Part shown: piece after piece, positions 36,430 through 46,616 of the stretch
Numbering within the stretch: the first letter of the stretch is position 1
Layout: the number at the start of each line of letters is the position of its first letter
From: Pseudomonadales bacterium
Lineage (GTDB): Bacteria > Pseudomonadota > Gammaproteobacteria > Pseudomonadales > Ketobacteraceae
Direction of reading: 5' to 3'
Length of the DNA stretch: 64,000 nucleotides
Assembly (NCBI GenBank): GCA_002708905.1
Contig: PAPM01000047.1
Coordinates: 62,001-126,000, forward strand
The notes under the pieces: model-generated
What the model saw: only the letters and a program-made list of their open reading frames with translations
What the model was told of the DNA's origin: nothing
Database searches by the model: none
Program-made: the position numbers and the translations under genes

Positions 36430-38034
36430 TCATTTACGGAGCTTGGGCCCCCAGCCACCGCCTCCCGGTGTCGCCACTCGCAATACATCACCAGGCTGGG
36501 TGGAAAAAGTGGTTTTGGCCGCTAAAGGCTCGCCGTTCAGAGTGTTCTCACCGGCGGCACCGGGCTCTCCTCCATTCAGCCCCCAGGGCCTGCTGTGACG
36601 TCGCTCTGTCAGCAAAGACACTGTTGCCGCCCTCTTGAAGCGCAGTTCACGCACCAGACCGTCACCGCCACAATACTCACCCTCGCCGCCGGAGTGACGA
36701 CGGATCTCATAGCGGTTCACATGAATTGGGTAATGAAGCTCAAGACTTTCTACCGGCGTATTGAGGGTGTTGGTCATGTGGGTCTGCACCGCGCTCAATC
36801 CATCCGCTTTCGGCGAAGCGCCCATGCCGCCGCCCATGGTTTCGTAATAATCCCAACGGCCACCATCCGGCTCGATGGCACCCATGGCCACATTATTCAT
36901 ACTGCCGTGGCTGGCGGCAGCCAGACGTTGTGGAATGGCCTGAGCCAGGGCTCCAATGACCACATCCACCACCCTGGTGCTGGTCTCCACGTTGCCCGCC
37001 GCCACTGCTGCCGGAAATTCTGCGTTCAACAAGCTGCCCGCTTCCGCTTGCAACTCAATATGGCGAAAGGCGCCGGCACAGGCCGGTATCTGATTGGGCA
37101 TCAAACAACGAAACACATAGAACACCGCCGCAGCCGCTACGGATAGAGGACAATTCACGTTGCCCGGGACCTGGGAGGAAGTGCCGGCAAAATCCACGAT
37201 CACCTTTCCTGCGCTGACCTTCAGGCGGGCTTTGATGGAAATGTTCAGGGTGCCGGCACCGTCATCATCCAGCACATCCTGAAAGGCATATTCTCCATCA
37301 GGAATCTGCTTCAGACTTTCCAACGCCAGCGTCGCAGCATAGTCGTTCAACCCGGCCACCATCTGCGGGTAGCGCTCAGCTCCATAGCGATCAATCAGCT
37401 GCTGCAAACGTTTCACACCGGTTCGATTGGCACTCACCTGGGCCGTAAAATCGCCGATGGCCGCCAGTGTATGAGGTTCAAGATGAGCCAGATCCTCGCC
37501 CGCCAGAGCACCGGCGGGCAAACCGGCCAATCGCTCCAGCACCGGTTTACACCAGCGCCCCCCCACCATAAGCTGGGTAGGTGATATCACCACGCCTTCA
37601 TCATGCAGAGTCCGGGACACCGGCATGGAACCCGGCGATGCTGCTCCGATATTGGCGTGATGCGCCCGGTTCGCCACGAACGCGGTTAACTGTCCTGCGA
37701 TGAAAACCGGGGCAATCACCGTGACATCCGGTAGATGAGTGCCCCCCATAAACGGGTCATTGACCACCACCATATCCCCTTCCAGCCATTGCATGGCCGA
37801 CACGATCTGCTCCATGGCATAGGCCATGCTGCCCAGATGTACCGGAATATGGGCAGCCTGAGCGGTCAACTGGCCCTGTGCATCAAAAATGGCGCAGGAA
37901 AAATCCAGACGATCCTTGATATTGGGTGAGAAGGCTGATCGTTTGAGGGTGGCCCCCATCTCGTCGCAGATAGATTCAATACGGCTGGAAAACAAACTGA
38001 GTTCAATGGGGTTCATAGGGGCAATGGGACTCAT
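36430..38034 (-). CDS. hydantoinase B / oxoprolinase-type protein
   Basis: The 534-residue protein matches HyuB/oxoprolinase B: NPIELSLFSSRIESICDEMG at the start (adjusted), FSCAIFDAQGQLTAQAAHIPVHLGSM, NDPFMGGTHLPDVTV, ANRAHHANIGAASPGSMP and GGGMGASPKADG near the end. HyuB normally works as a complex with an ATP-dependent HyuA subunit in hydrolysis of hydantoins or 5-oxoproline. No hyuA is beside it in this window. Start ATG 38032-38034, or ATG 38014-38016 as an alternative. Confidence 0.85.
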   Translation of the reverse strand: MSPIAPMNPIELSLFSSRIESICDEMGATLKRSAFSPNIKDRLDFSCAIFDAQGQLTAQAAHIPVHLGSMAYAMEQIVSAMQWLEGDMVVVNDPFMGGTHLPDVTVIAPVFIAGQLTAFVANRAHHANIGAASPGSMPVSRTLHDEGVVISPTQLMVGGRWCKPVLERLAGLPAGALAGEDLAHLEPHTLAAIGDFTAQVSANRTGVKRLQQLIDRYGAERYPQMVAGLNDYAATLALESLKQIPDGEYAFQDVLDDDGAGTLNISIKARLKVSAGKVIVDFAGTSSQVPGNVNCPLSVAAAAVFYVFRCLMPNQIPACAGAFRHIELQAEAGSLLNAEFPAAVAAGNVETSTRVVDVVIGALAQAIPQRLAAASHGSMNNVAMGAIEPDGGRWDYYETMGGGMGASPKADGLSAVQTHMTNTLNTPVESLELHYPIHVNRYEIRRHSGGEGEYCGGDGLVRELRFKRAATVSLLTERRHSRPWGLNGGEPGAAGENTLNGEPLAAKTTFSTQPGDVLRVATPGGGGWGPKLRK

Positions 38035-38089
38035 AGGCTCGATGGTTCGGAGGCTGTGAACGTCAACCTATACAATGGTTTCCGAATCG

Positions 38090-38102
38090 TGAACCCGGTT
38101 CA
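38090..38102. promoter_or_regulatory. TGAACC-C-GGTTCA inverted repeat
   Basis: A perfect 13-bp dyad lies 56 bp upstream of the hyuB-like gene and 77 bp before the argD promoter. It could be an operator. Regulator unknown. Confidence 0.35.
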
Positions 38103-38178
38103 ACGGCGAAAAGTGACAGCTTTCGGTCCATCACAGGGAATACGCTGATTTTTCAAGGGCTAGAGCCCCTGTCGGCGA

Positions 38179-38207
38179 TTGCAACTGTCATATTATAAGA
38201 CTATGAT
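38179..38207 (+). promoter_or_regulatory. sigma-70 promoter of argD
   Basis: TTGCAA (38179-38184), a 17-base spacer and TATGAT (38202-38207) make a near-consensus promoter. Transcription would start at about 38214. Confidence 0.6.
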
Positions 38208-38220
38208 TAGCGGTTTCATC

Positions 38221-38242
38221 GGCAGCAATAGCTGCCTTTTTT
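38221..38242 (+). promoter_or_regulatory. terminator-like hairpin in the argD leader
   Basis: GGCAGC-aata-GCTGCC followed by six T is the form of an intrinsic terminator. It begins only 14 bases after the proposed -10 element and ends 21 bases before the argD ATG. It could be an attenuator-like or mRNA-protecting hairpin at the 5' end of the arg transcript. Confidence 0.55.
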
Positions 38243-38262
38243 GTTTGTATCAGGAACGACTT

Positions 38263-39441
38263 ATGGCAACAAGCGGTTTGATGACCACCTACAAGCCAAT
38301 GTCCGTCGCCTTCGATAAGGGCGATGGAGTTTGGCTGTATGACACCGATGGCAAAAAATATCTGGATTGCATCAGCGGCATCGCTGTGTGCGGCCTGGGT
38401 CACTGCCATCCCCGGGTAACTCAGACCATTCAGGAACAGGCCCAGCGCCTGATCCATACATCGAACCTGTACCGCATCCCACACCAGGAAGCCCTGGGTG
38501 CCAGACTGGCGGAAGTCAGCGGTATGGAAGCCTGCTTTTTTGGTAACTCGGGCGCAGAAGCCAATGAGTGTGCCATCAAGATTGCACGCCTGTATGGCCA
38601 CAACAAGGGCGTCGAAAAGCCCGCTATCGTCGTTGCCGATAAATCTTTCCATGGCCGAACCCTGGCCACCCTGAGTGCCACCGGCAGTCGCAAGGTACAG
38701 GCCGGCTTTGAACCCCTGGTACAAGGCTTTGTGCGTGCACCTTACGACGATCTGGATGCCATCCGTACCATCGCTGAAAACAACCCCAGCGTCGTCGCCA
38801 TCCTGGTGGAACCGGTCCAGGGCGAAGGCGGCATCAACATCCCAGGTGACGACTACCTGTCAGGCCTGCGCAAAATTTGTGACGACCACGGTTGGCTCCT
38901 GATGCTGGACGAAATCCAGACCGGCAACGGCCGTACCGGCACCTATTTTCACTACCAGCAACACGACCTGTTGCCGGATGTGGTCACCACGGCAAAAGGA
39001 CTTGGTAACGGCCTGCCCATCGGCGCCTGCCTCGCCCGCGGCGAAGCCGCCGCCACGCTGAAGCCCGGTAATCATGGTTCCACCTACGGTGGCAACCCCC
39101 TCTGCTGTGCCACCGCCCTCACCGTAGTGGACACCTTGCTGGAGGAGAAACTGCCGGAGCGTGCACTGAAGCTGGGGCAGCGAATCCTGGACGGTTTTGC
39201 CACCCAGCTGGAAGGCAACAGCATTGTGGAGGAGATTCGCGGTAAGGGCCTGATGATTGGTATTCAACTGGCGAAGCCCTGCGCCGAGCTGGTGGCACAA
39301 GCCAAGGATAACGGGCTGTTGATCAACGTGACTTCCGATACCGTCGTGCGGTTGTTGCCTGCCCTGGTGATGAGTGACGCGGAAGCCGACCAGATGGTGC
39401 AGGCCGTCAGTAAGTTGATCAAGGACTTCGCCGCCAAATAA
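38263..39441 (+). CDS. argD: acetylornithine aminotransferase
   Basis: The 392-residue PLP enzyme has SGIAVCGLGHCHP, FFGNSGAEANE, SFHGRTLATLSATG, LLMLDEIQTGNGRTG and TTAKGLGNGLPIGA, where the Lys binds PLP. It transfers the amino group in arginine synthesis (and often also succinyl-diaminopimelate in lysine synthesis). Start at ATG 38263, after the leader hairpin. It is followed by argF after 32 bp, so argD-argF form an operon. Confidence 0.92.
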   Translation: MATSGLMTTYKPMSVAFDKGDGVWLYDTDGKKYLDCISGIAVCGLGHCHPRVTQTIQEQAQRLIHTSNLYRIPHQEALGARLAEVSGMEACFFGNSGAEANECAIKIARLYGHNKGVEKPAIVVADKSFHGRTLATLSATGSRKVQAGFEPLVQGFVRAPYDDLDAIRTIAENNPSVVAILVEPVQGEGGINIPGDDYLSGLRKICDDHGWLLMLDEIQTGNGRTGTYFHYQQHDLLPDVVTTAKGLGNGLPIGACLARGEAAATLKPGNHGSTYGGNPLCCATALTVVDTLLEEKLPERALKLGQRILDGFATQLEGNSIVEEIRGKGLMIGIQLAKPCAELVAQAKDNGLLINVTSDTVVRLLPALVMSDAEADQMVQAVSKLIKDFAAK

Positions 39442-39473
39442 CTGTTAACAAATTTATTAAAGAGATGTAAGCC

Positions 39474-40388
39474 ATGGCAACACGGCATTTTCTGACACTG
39501 TTGGATATTGAACCGGACACCCTTGAGAAACTCCTGCATCGGGCCATCGAGCTGAAACGCATGCTGCGCAGCGGTGAAGTGTACGAGCCGTTCAAGAACA
39601 AGGTACTGGCGATGATTTTTGAGAAATCCTCCACCCGCACCCGCGTGTCTTTTGAAAGCGCCATGATCCAGTGCGGTGGCGGTGCCATGTTCCTTTCCCC
39701 CCGGGATACCCAACTGGGCCGTGGCGAGCCGGTGGCGGACACGGCCCGGGTACTATCCCGCATGGCAGACATCATCATGATCCGCACCTTCGAACACGAG
39801 AAGATTGAAACCTTTGCCCGTAATTCCCAGGTGCCGGTGATCAACGCCCTGACGGATTCGTTCCATCCCTGTCAGCTGCTGGCGGATATTCAAACCTATA
39901 TTGAACACCGCGGCTCCATTCGAGGCAAAACCGTGGCCTGGATCGGAGACGGCAATAACATGTGCCACTCTTACATCAATGCGGCCCGCCAGTTTGGTTT
40001 CCAGCTCCGCATTGCCTGCCCTCCCGGATTTGAACCGGATGCCACTCTGGTGGCGAACAACAGTGACCGGGTCACGGTAACCAACAGTGCCCAGGAAGCC
40101 GTCGCCGGAGTTCATCTGGTGGTGACTGATGTCTGGGCCAGTATGGGTCAGGAAGAGGAACAGGCGGCCCGCGAACAGGCTTTCTCCTCCTTCCAGGTCT
40201 CCCCTGCCCTGATGGACCAGGCCGATCCTGAAGCCCTGTTTATGCACTGCCTCCCAGCCCACCGGGGGGAGGAAATCAGCAAAGACATGTTGGAAGATCC
40301 ACGCTCTGTGGTTTGGGATGAAGCGGAAAACCGATTGCATGCCCAAAAGGCCCTGATGGAATATCTGTTAGGCACCTGGAAACCCTGA
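39474..40388 (+). CDS. argF: ornithine carbamoyltransferase
   Basis: The 304-residue protein has the carbamoyl-phosphate motif [35 protein letters not shown] and [10 protein letters not shown], whose Cys binds ornithine. It makes citrulline for arginine synthesis in the cytoplasm, feeding argininosuccinate synthase (argG at 17.1-18.4 kb). Length fits the anabolic form. An ATG at 39474 follows AAGAGATGTAAGCC. Confidence 0.96.
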   Translation: MATRHFLTLLDIEPDTLEKLLHRAIELKRMLRSGEVYEPFKNKVLAMIFEKSSTRTRVSFESAMIQCGGGAMFLSPRDTQLGRGEPVADTARVLSRMADIIMIRTFEHEKIETFARNSQVPVINALTDSFHPCQLLADIQTYIEHRGSIRGKTVAWIGDGNNMCHSYINAARQFGFQLRIACPPGFEPDATLVANNSDRVTVTNSAQEAVAGVHLVVTDVWASMGQEEEQAAREQAFSSFQVSPALMDQADPEALFMHCLPAHRGEEISKDMLEDPRSVVWDEAENRLHAQKALMEYLLGTWKP

Positions 40389-40393
40389 CCCCG

Positions 40394-41446
40394 ATGGAAC
40401 CACTGCTGCAGCTGGACGGCGTCTGGTGCGCCTATGATGACAGTACCGTTGTTGAGGATCTGAGTTTTCATATCAACAAAGGGGACATCGCCTGTTTGTT
40501 GGGGCCCAGCGGTTGTGGCAAAACCACCACCTTGCGCAGTATCGCTGGATTTGAATCCATTACCCGGGGCAGCATCAAACTGGACGGCATGCAGGTGTCT
40601 GCACCGAAGTTGCTGGTTCCCCCTGAGAAACGCAACCTGGGCATGGTGTTCCAGGATTACGCCCTGTTCCCTCACCTGACCATTCAGGAAAATGTCTGCT
40701 TCGGGCTGCGCCGGGCGTCAGCGTCCAAACGCAAATCAGTGGCAGCGAAAATGCTGGAGCTGGTGGGACTGGAGCAGTACGCCACCCGCTATCCCCATGA
40801 AATTTCCGGCGGGCAACAACAACGGGTCGCCCTGGCCAGAGCCATGGCACCGGAGCCCAGCCTGATCCTGCTGGATGAACCCTTTTCCAACCTGGATGTG
40901 GACTTGCGCCGGCGGCTAAGCCTGGAAGTGCGGGATATTCTCAAATCCCTTGGCACCACCGCCCTGCTGGTGACCCATGACCAGGAAGAGGCCTTCGCAG
41001 TGGCAGATCGCATTGGCGTCATGAACGAAGGCAAACTGCAGCAGTGGGACAGCGCCTACAACATTTACCACGAGCCCCTAAATCGGTTTGTCGCCAATTT
41101 TATCGGATTGGGCCATTTCATTCGTGGCAAAGCCCTGTCGCCGGATCTGGTGGATACCGAGATGGGCGTCATTCGTGGCAATCGGGCTTACCAATGGGTG
41201 CCGGAAAGCCCCGTGGACATCCTGCTGCGCCCCGACGACATACTGCCCGACCCAGACAGTCCTCTGCAGGCCAAAGTGTTGCAGAAGACCTTTACCGGCG
41301 CCTCCATGCTGTTCAAACTGCAGCTCCCCACCGGCAGCATTGTGGAAGCCATCTTTCCCAGCCATAACGACCATGAAATTGGCACCATGGTGGGTATCAG
41401 GCTGGAAGCAGACCATCTGGTAGCATTCTCCTCTCCCACACCCTAA
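40394..41446 (+). CDS. ABC transporter ATPase without partner permease
   Basis: The 350-residue protein has Walker A GPSGCGKTT (residues 37-45), signature SGGQQQRVALARA, Walker B LILLDEPFSNLD and the H-loop VTHDQEEAF, then a TOBE-like C-terminal part (about 270-350). This is the FbpC/PotA type of ATPase for uptake of iron or polyamines. It starts 5 bp after argF, so it is in the arg operon, but no permease or binding protein follows it. It may serve a permease encoded elsewhere. Confidence 0.85.
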   Translation: MEPLLQLDGVWCAYDDSTVVEDLSFHINKGDIACLLGPSGCGKTTTLRSIAGFESITRGSIKLDGMQVSAPKLLVPPEKRNLGMVFQDYALFPHLTIQENVCFGLRRASASKRKSVAAKMLELVGLEQYATRYPHEISGGQQQRVALARAMAPEPSLILLDEPFSNLDVDLRRRLSLEVRDILKSLGTTALLVTHDQEEAFAVADRIGVMNEGKLQQWDSAYNIYHEPLNRFVANFIGLGHFIRGKALSPDLVDTEMGVIRGNRAYQWVPESPVDILLRPDDILPDPDSPLQAKVLQKTFTGASMLFKLQLPTGSIVEAIFPSHNDHEIGTMVGIRLEADHLVAFSSPTP

Positions 41447-41492
41447 GCGGTGCTATGCTTAAAAAAGATTCACTTTTGGAAGCCTATCACCA

Positions 41493-43307
41493 ATGATGCT
41501 GGCCAATTCCTCTGCCCGGGTTAAAGTTATCACCGCCGTTATACTGGCGGCTATCGCGCTGCTCAGCATGCTGTTTCTCAGTCAGCGGGACACGGCCCGC
41601 GAACGGCTGGCCGCGCAACAACAACTGCTGCATTTCCTGACCACGGCCAACCAGATCCAGGCCCTGGTGATCCAATTGCAACAACTGCGCAGCGGCGCCG
41701 ATCCTGAAACCAACCGCAAGGTGCTGGCCGCCCTGAGTGAAAGCAGTCAGTCCCTGCCCGAGGTGGCCGCCCTCTCCTTTGAAAGCGCCAATGCAACGTT
41801 GGAAAAGGCTGCTACTGCTTTGATCGAGCAGCTGGGAGAATACCAGCGCAATCTCAACGCCCTGGTCGAACTGCAGGAAAAGCTGGTGTCTACCCAGACA
41901 GAACTTCAGGCAGAGACGAAATCACTGGAACACTATTTTAAGGATCAAAACGCGGTCTACCTGTTCAGTCTGTTCACCGACATGCATGCCAAACAGCTGC
42001 AGTACCAGGTTACCTTCGATCAGGCAACCTCGACTGACGCGATCAACCTGGCGGAAAAATTGACTTCTGAAATCCCGCTGTCGGAACTGCCCCCGGAAGA
42101 TTTTGATGCCGCCAAACAGAAGATCCAGAATCAAAACGCCTTGTTCAAAAAGCTGGTGAACCAGCTTAGCCAAATACGCGATCATCAAATCCAACTGGAT
42201 GGCGCCTTCGCCCGCCTGTCCCCCCTGAGCGCAGAAATTAACCAAGGTATAGAAACGGACAATGCTGAACACACCAGCTGGTCTATGGAGTTGATGTTCG
42301 TATTGACGGTGATACTGGTTGCCCTCGGTGTGTACTTTCTGTTTGCCACCATCACCCACGGCTTTGAGAAAAAGCAGCAAGAACTGCTGTCCAGTGCCAT
42401 CGGACTCCGTAACGGAGCCGTGGAAAACCTCGATCAACTGCAACAATTATTGGATCAGGCCGCCGACCAACGGCGTCAACGGCAAGAAGCGCTTGGGCAA
42501 CTAGAAAGCGCGCTTAATCAGGCTGAATCATTGACCCTGGGAAATGACACCAGCCGCGCCATGAGCGCGCAATTGAACCACCTGTGCGAGGATGCCCGCC
42601 AACTCGACTCCGAGTTTCACCGTATCGATCAACACTGCGAAGAATCCACTGCCGCCAGTGTTTCCGCCACCAGCTCGATTGAGACAAGCAGCCAGACTCT
42701 GCAGTCCATGGTCACCAGCATCAACCAACTGACAGACCAGATCAGCGCGGCCAGTCATCATATTCAGGAACTGGCCAGGAACAGCCAGTCCATAGGCGCC
42801 GTGGTGGACATGATCACCAATATCACCAGTCAAACCAACTTGCTGGCTCTGAATGCCGCCATTGAAGCCGCCCGCGCCGGCGAGCATGGGCGGGGCTTTG
42901 CGGTGGTTGCCGATGAAGTACGCTCACTGGCAACCAAAACCGCTGGCGCCGCCGAAGACATCAAGAAGCAGGTAGCCGACATCCAACGTTCTGCCGCCGC
43001 CAGCGTGGAGATGATGGAGCTCAGCCGGCAAATGGTGCAGGAACGGGTGGAAGAAACCAAATCGGCGGGCAATAGCCTCAACCAGGTGGCCGCCGCTGTG
43101 AGCCAGGTTTCCGACTACCTGGAACAGGTGCGCATGATTGCTCAACAGGCAGAAGCCGGAAGCCATCAGCGCAAGGAAAAATTGGTGGCGCTGGAACAGA
43201 GCCTGCTCAAAACGCTCGAGCAGATCCTCAACCAACAACAGGACCAGGAACACAGGGAGGCAGCCCTGGCCCTTTGCCGGGAACTGCATTCCCTCAATCA
43301 ACTTTAG
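41493..43307 (+). CDS. methyl-accepting chemotaxis protein
   Basis: The 604-residue receptor has a membrane segment (about 10-28), a helical periplasmic part of about 235 residues, a second membrane segment (about 266-290) and a cytoplasmic signalling domain. The signalling tip [20 protein letters not shown] and [12 protein letters not shown] lies at about 447-485. A HAMP domain is not obvious. The ligand is unknown. It follows the ABC gene by about 46 bp and may be an independent gene. Chemoreceptors sit in the inner membrane at the cell pole. Confidence 0.88.
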   Translation: MMLANSSARVKVITAVILAAIALLSMLFLSQRDTARERLAAQQQLLHFLTTANQIQALVIQLQQLRSGADPETNRKVLAALSESSQSLPEVAALSFESANATLEKAATALIEQLGEYQRNLNALVELQEKLVSTQTELQAETKSLEHYFKDQNAVYLFSLFTDMHAKQLQYQVTFDQATSTDAINLAEKLTSEIPLSELPPEDFDAAKQKIQNQNALFKKLVNQLSQIRDHQIQLDGAFARLSPLSAEINQGIETDNAEHTSWSMELMFVLTVILVALGVYFLFATITHGFEKKQQELLSSAIGLRNGAVENLDQLQQLLDQAADQRRQRQEALGQLESALNQAESLTLGNDTSRAMSAQLNHLCEDARQLDSEFHRIDQHCEESTAASVSATSSIETSSQTLQSMVTSINQLTDQISAASHHIQELARNSQSIGAVVDMITNITSQTNLLALNAAIEAARAGEHGRGFAVVADEVRSLATKTAGAAEDIKKQVADIQRSAAASVEMMELSRQMVQERVEETKSAGNSLNQVAAAVSQVSDYLEQVRMIAQQAEAGSHQRKEKLVALEQSLLKTLEQILNQQQDQEHREAALALCRELHSLNQL

Positions 43308-44795
43308 TTACTGTGACGTGCGAACCCGGGCGACGGCTTTCAGCCAACCGCTGTAGAGGTGATCGCGCAGATCGTCTTTCATATCCGGACTGAAGTGCCG
43401 CTCACAGTGCCAGAGCTTCGCGATGTCTTCCAGGGAGTTGTAGATGCCCACCTGCAGGCCCGCAAGATAAGCAGCCCCTAAGGCCGTCGTCTCGATCACC
43501 GCAGGCCGGTCCACGTTAACGTTCAAGACATCACTCAGGAACTGCACCACCCAATTGTTGGCCACCATGCCGCCATCCACCCGCAAGGTGGTGGGCTTAC
43601 CGGCCCCATCCCCTTCCATGGCATGGATCAGATCCTTGGTTTGATAGGCAACGGACTGCAGCCCGGCGGTGACAATATCCTTGATACCCGTATCACGGGT
43701 CAGCCCGAACAGGGCCCCCCTGGCTTCAGGGTCCCAATAGGGAGCACCCAATCCGGTGAAGGCCGGCACCATATACACCCCATGCTCAACCCCCACTTCC
43801 TGAGCCATGGCCTCGGTTTCTTTAGCATTGGAAATGAGCGCGATGCCATCCCGCAGCCACTGAATGGCAGCACCGGCAATAAAAATACTGCCTTCCAGGG
43901 CATAGGTAACCTCCCCATTCAGCCGATATCCCACCGTGGTGAGCAAACGATTTTGGGAGTCCAGCGCTTCTTTTCCGGTATTCAGAATCATAAAGCAGCC
44001 GGTGCCATAGGTGCTTTTGATCATTCCGGGTTGGAAGCAGGCCTGACCAATCAGTGCGGCCTGCTGATCACCGGCTATTCCGGCCACGGGAATGGACTCT
44101 CCCAACAAATCCGGAAGGGTATTGCCGAAATCCGCCGCACTGTCTTCCACCTCCGGCAGCATGGCCCTTGGCACCCGAAACAATTTCAACATACCATCAT
44201 CCCACTGCTGGGTGTGTATGTTGAATAACATGGTGCGACTGGCATTGGTGGCATCGGTTTTATGGCTGGCACCGCCGGTCAAACGCCACAGCAGAAAGCT
44301 GTCCACCGTACCAAAAGCGAGTTCGCCCCGCTCAGCCCGTTCCCGGGCACCCTCCACCTGGTCGAGAATCCAGGCCACCTTGGTGGCTGAAAAATAAGGA
44401 TCGATCAAAAGCCCGGTGGCTTCCTGAACACTGGCCTCATGCCCCTGGGTTTTGAGCTCCAGGCACAATGCTGAAGTACGGCGATCCTGCCACACAATGG
44501 CTTTGTGAATCGGCTTGCCTGTTTCCCGATCCCAGACAATCGTGGTTTCACGTTGATTGGTAATACCGATGCCAGCCATCTCCGATGCTTTCAGTTGGGC
44601 ATTCTTAAGGGCTTCCCGGCATACCGCCAGGGTGGTATCCCAAATTTCTTCCGCATCATGTTCCACCCATCCATCATTGGGGAAAAACTGGGTAAACTCC
44701 TGTTGGGCCGTGGTCACAATGATGCCGCGTTCATCAAACACGATCGCCCGTGAACTGGTGGTTCCCTGGTCAATGGAAAGCAAATATTGGCTCAT
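43308..44795 (-). CDS. glpK: glycerol kinase
   Basis: The 495-residue FGGY kinase has [16 protein letters not shown] (ATP), [44 protein letters not shown], and the FGGY signature ([13 protein letters not shown]). It phosphorylates glycerol to glycerol-3-phosphate in the cytoplasm. It is divergent from glpR with a 196-bp region that contains TTCG/CGAA half-sites. The glycerol facilitator gene is not beside it. Confidence 0.97.
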   Translation of the reverse strand: MSQYLLSIDQGTTSSRAIVFDERGIIVTTAQQEFTQFFPNDGWVEHDAEEIWDTTLAVCREALKNAQLKASEMAGIGITNQRETTIVWDRETGKPIHKAIVWQDRRTSALCLELKTQGHEASVQEATGLLIDPYFSATKVAWILDQVEGARERAERGELAFGTVDSFLLWRLTGGASHKTDATNASRTMLFNIHTQQWDDGMLKLFRVPRAMLPEVEDSAADFGNTLPDLLGESIPVAGIAGDQQAALIGQACFQPGMIKSTYGTGCFMILNTGKEALDSQNRLLTTVGYRLNGEVTYALEGSIFIAGAAIQWLRDGIALISNAKETEAMAQEVGVEHGVYMVPAFTGLGAPYWDPEARGALFGLTRDTGIKDIVTAGLQSVAYQTKDLIHAMEGDGAGKPTTLRVDGGMVANNWVVQFLSDVLNVNVDRPAVIETTALGAAYLAGLQVGIYNSLEDIAKLWHCERHFSPDMKDDLRDHLYSGWLKAVARVRTSQ

Positions 44796-44892
44796 GACTG
44801 AGTCTTCCTTGTTATGTTAGGCGGGCGATAAGATCCCCCGTCTTGATGTTTCGTTGGAATATTGGGTTAACAGATTGAAATGATATCTGATT

Positions 44893-44909
44893 TTCGATTA
44901 CAAACCGAA
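44893..44909. promoter_or_regulatory. GlpR-type half-site pair A (glpK-glpR region)
   Basis: TTCG-N9-CGAA lies between glpK and glpR. E. coli GlpR operators have TTCG and CGAA arms at 4-base spacing; here the spacing is larger, so this may be a variant or two half-sites. Confidence 0.35.
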
Positions 44910-44931
44910 TCAGTCACTATTTGGTGTATTA

Positions 44932-44947
44932 TTCGTCCGCAAACGAA
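44932..44947. promoter_or_regulatory. GlpR-type half-site pair B (glpK-glpR region)
   Basis: TTCG-N8-CGAA, ATTCGTCCGCAAACGAACAA in context, lies 45 bp before the glpR start and 137 bp before glpK. A second pair in the same region favours repressor binding. Confidence 0.4.
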
Positions 44948-44991
44948 CAATTCCTATAAGAAGATAAAACTGTAACAAGCGAGAAAGTAAC

Positions 44992-45780
44992 GTGGCAAAT
45001 TTATCGCAAACCGCCCGCCATGAACAAATTGTGGAGCTGGTGAACGCCAAAGGTTTCGTCTCAGTAGAGGACCTGGCGAGTCACTTTGAGGTCACTCCAC
45101 AAACCATGCGCCGGGACATCAACACGCTGGCGGCAGAAAACCGCGTCCGCCGTTTCCACGGCGGCGCCAGTGCAGCACCCAGCACCCAGAACATCGAGTA
45201 CGCCCAGCGCAAGCTTCAGCAGTCACCGGAGAAAAACCGCATCGCCAAACTGGTGGCGCAGCATATCCCGGATCACGCCTCCCTGTTCATCAACATTGGA
45301 ACCACCAATGAGGCCATCGCCAAGGAATTGCTGGATCACACGGGGCTAAAGATCATCACCAACAATCTGCATGTGGCGGCCATTGTCAGTGGCAAGGAAG
45401 ATTTTGACGTCATCATCGCCGGTGGTAAGGTGCGCAGCCGGGATGGGGGTATTATTGGCGAGGCCACCATGGATTTCGTCTCCCAGTTTCGCACCGATTT
45501 CGGCATCATCGGTATTTCCGGAATAGACGATGATGGCTCGTTGCTGGATTTCGATTACCAGGAAGTACGTGTCGCCCAGGCACTGATCAAAAACTCCCGC
45601 CAGGTGTTGCTGGCCTGTGACCACACTAAATTTGGTCGACACGCCATGATCAAACTGGGCCGGCTGGCGGACCTGAATGTACTGGTTACCGACCGTGCTC
45701 CCGATGAGCACTTTGTGACATTGCTGAATGAGGCGGACGTGACCACGTTGGTTGCCGACGAAGATCTGGAAGCCAACTGA
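44992..45780 (+). CDS. glpR: DeoR-family glycerol-3-phosphate regulator
   Basis: The 262-residue protein starts at GTG 44992. It has a DeoR helix-turn-helix (SVEDLASHFEVTPQTMRRDI, about 20-40) and a sugar-phosphate sensor part (INIGTTNEAIAKEL, GIIGISGIDDDGSLLDFDYQE). The closest known type is GlpR, repressor of the glp regulon, released by glycerol-3-phosphate. Divergent from glpK, which supports this. It probably also controls its own gene and glpD. Confidence 0.9.
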   Translation: MANLSQTARHEQIVELVNAKGFVSVEDLASHFEVTPQTMRRDINTLAAENRVRRFHGGASAAPSTQNIEYAQRKLQQSPEKNRIAKLVAQHIPDHASLFINIGTTNEAIAKELLDHTGLKIITNNLHVAAIVSGKEDFDVIIAGGKVRSRDGGIIGEATMDFVSQFRTDFGIIGISGIDDDGSLLDFDYQEVRVAQALIKNSRQVLLACDHTKFGRHAMIKLGRLADLNVLVTDRAPDEHFVTLLNEADVTTLVADEDLEAN

Positions 45781-45845
45781 TTTTTGCGTCCGACTCATTT
45801 CCTTAACCCGCTCGTCAATACGAGTATTACCGACTGGATGTAAAC

Positions 45846-46481
45846 GTGGACATTGGTGACATGCGGCGCGAGTTCGAAAGCGCCGGACTGAATAGAGAAG
45901 ATTTGAACAATGACCCAGTTCAGCAGTTTGAATTGTGGTTTCAGGATGCGCGCAATGCAGGCATCCTGGAACCTAATGCCATGTCTCTGGCCACTGTGGA
46001 TGAAAGCGGCCAACCCACGGTTCGTACTGTCCTCTTGAAATACTTCGACGAGCACGGTTTTGTGTTTTTCACCAACTATGAAAGCCGCAAGGCCAGCAAC
46101 ATTGAAGCCACCCATAAAGCCGCTGCCCTGTTTCCCTGGATTGGTTTGAATCGACAGGTGTCCATTCAAGGCACGGTGCGTCGCATCAGCAAAGCTGAAT
46201 CCTTTAAATATTTCTCTTCCCGCCCACGTGAAAGCCAAATCGGTGCCTGGGTTTCGGACCAAAGCAAAGCCATCAGCTCAAGAGGTTTACTGGAACAAAA
46301 ACTGGCAGAAATGAAGCGCAAGTTTGGTGAAGGCAAGATTCCACTCCCTACGTTCTGGGGCGGCTACCAGATTGTGCCCGACCGCATTGAATTCTGGCAG
46401 GGGCGACCTCACCGGTTGCATGATCGATTTGAATATCTTCGCACCAACGGAGAATGGAATATTCAGCGGCTACAACCCTGA
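45846..46481 (+). CDS. pdxH: pyridoxamine 5'-phosphate oxidase
   Basis: The 211-residue FMN protein has TVRTVLLKYFDEHGFVFFTN, GTVRRISKAESFKYFSSRPRESQIGAWVS and FWGGYQIVPDRIEFWQGRPHRLHDR near the end. It converts pyridoxine/pyridoxamine phosphate to pyridoxal phosphate in the cytoplasm. Start at GTG 45846, close to the usual length. It lies downstream of glpR, about 65 bp after the stop. Confidence 0.93.
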   Translation: MDIGDMRREFESAGLNREDLNNDPVQQFELWFQDARNAGILEPNAMSLATVDESGQPTVRTVLLKYFDEHGFVFFTNYESRKASNIEATHKAAALFPWIGLNRQVSIQGTVRRISKAESFKYFSSRPRESQIGAWVSDQSKAISSRGLLEQKLAEMKRKFGEGKIPLPTFWGGYQIVPDRIEFWQGRPHRLHDRFEYLRTNGEWNIQRLQP

Positions 46482-46522
46482 TTCTTCTTCGTTGAGAAAA
46501 ATTACCACTTTACGTTAGGCAC

Positions 46523-46544
46523 TTTGTTGGCGACGCCAAACAAA
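46523..46544. promoter_or_regulatory. GC-rich hairpin after pdxH
   Basis: TTTGTTGGC-gac-GCCAAACAAA is a long stem with a one-base bulge, 42 bp after the pdxH stop. It is not followed by a T-run. It could be a weak terminator. Confidence 0.4.
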
Positions 46545-46557
46545 ATTACTTAGTAAT
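46545..46557. promoter_or_regulatory. ATTACT-T-AGTAAT dyad
   Basis: A perfect 13-bp dyad lies about 60 bp upstream of the next start, next to the hairpin. Possible operator; may equally be incidental. Confidence 0.25.
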
Positions 46558-46616
46558 ATCCTTCCACTGGTCAACCGGGCCTTTTCGTACGAGCGTTAAC
46601 CTATAAGGAGATTACT

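Noticed and set aside
41463..41489. FliA-like promoter AAAAGATT-N11-GCCTATCA before the MCP gene
   Set aside because: It would start transcription at or after the start codon at 41493, so it can only work with a leaderless or later start.
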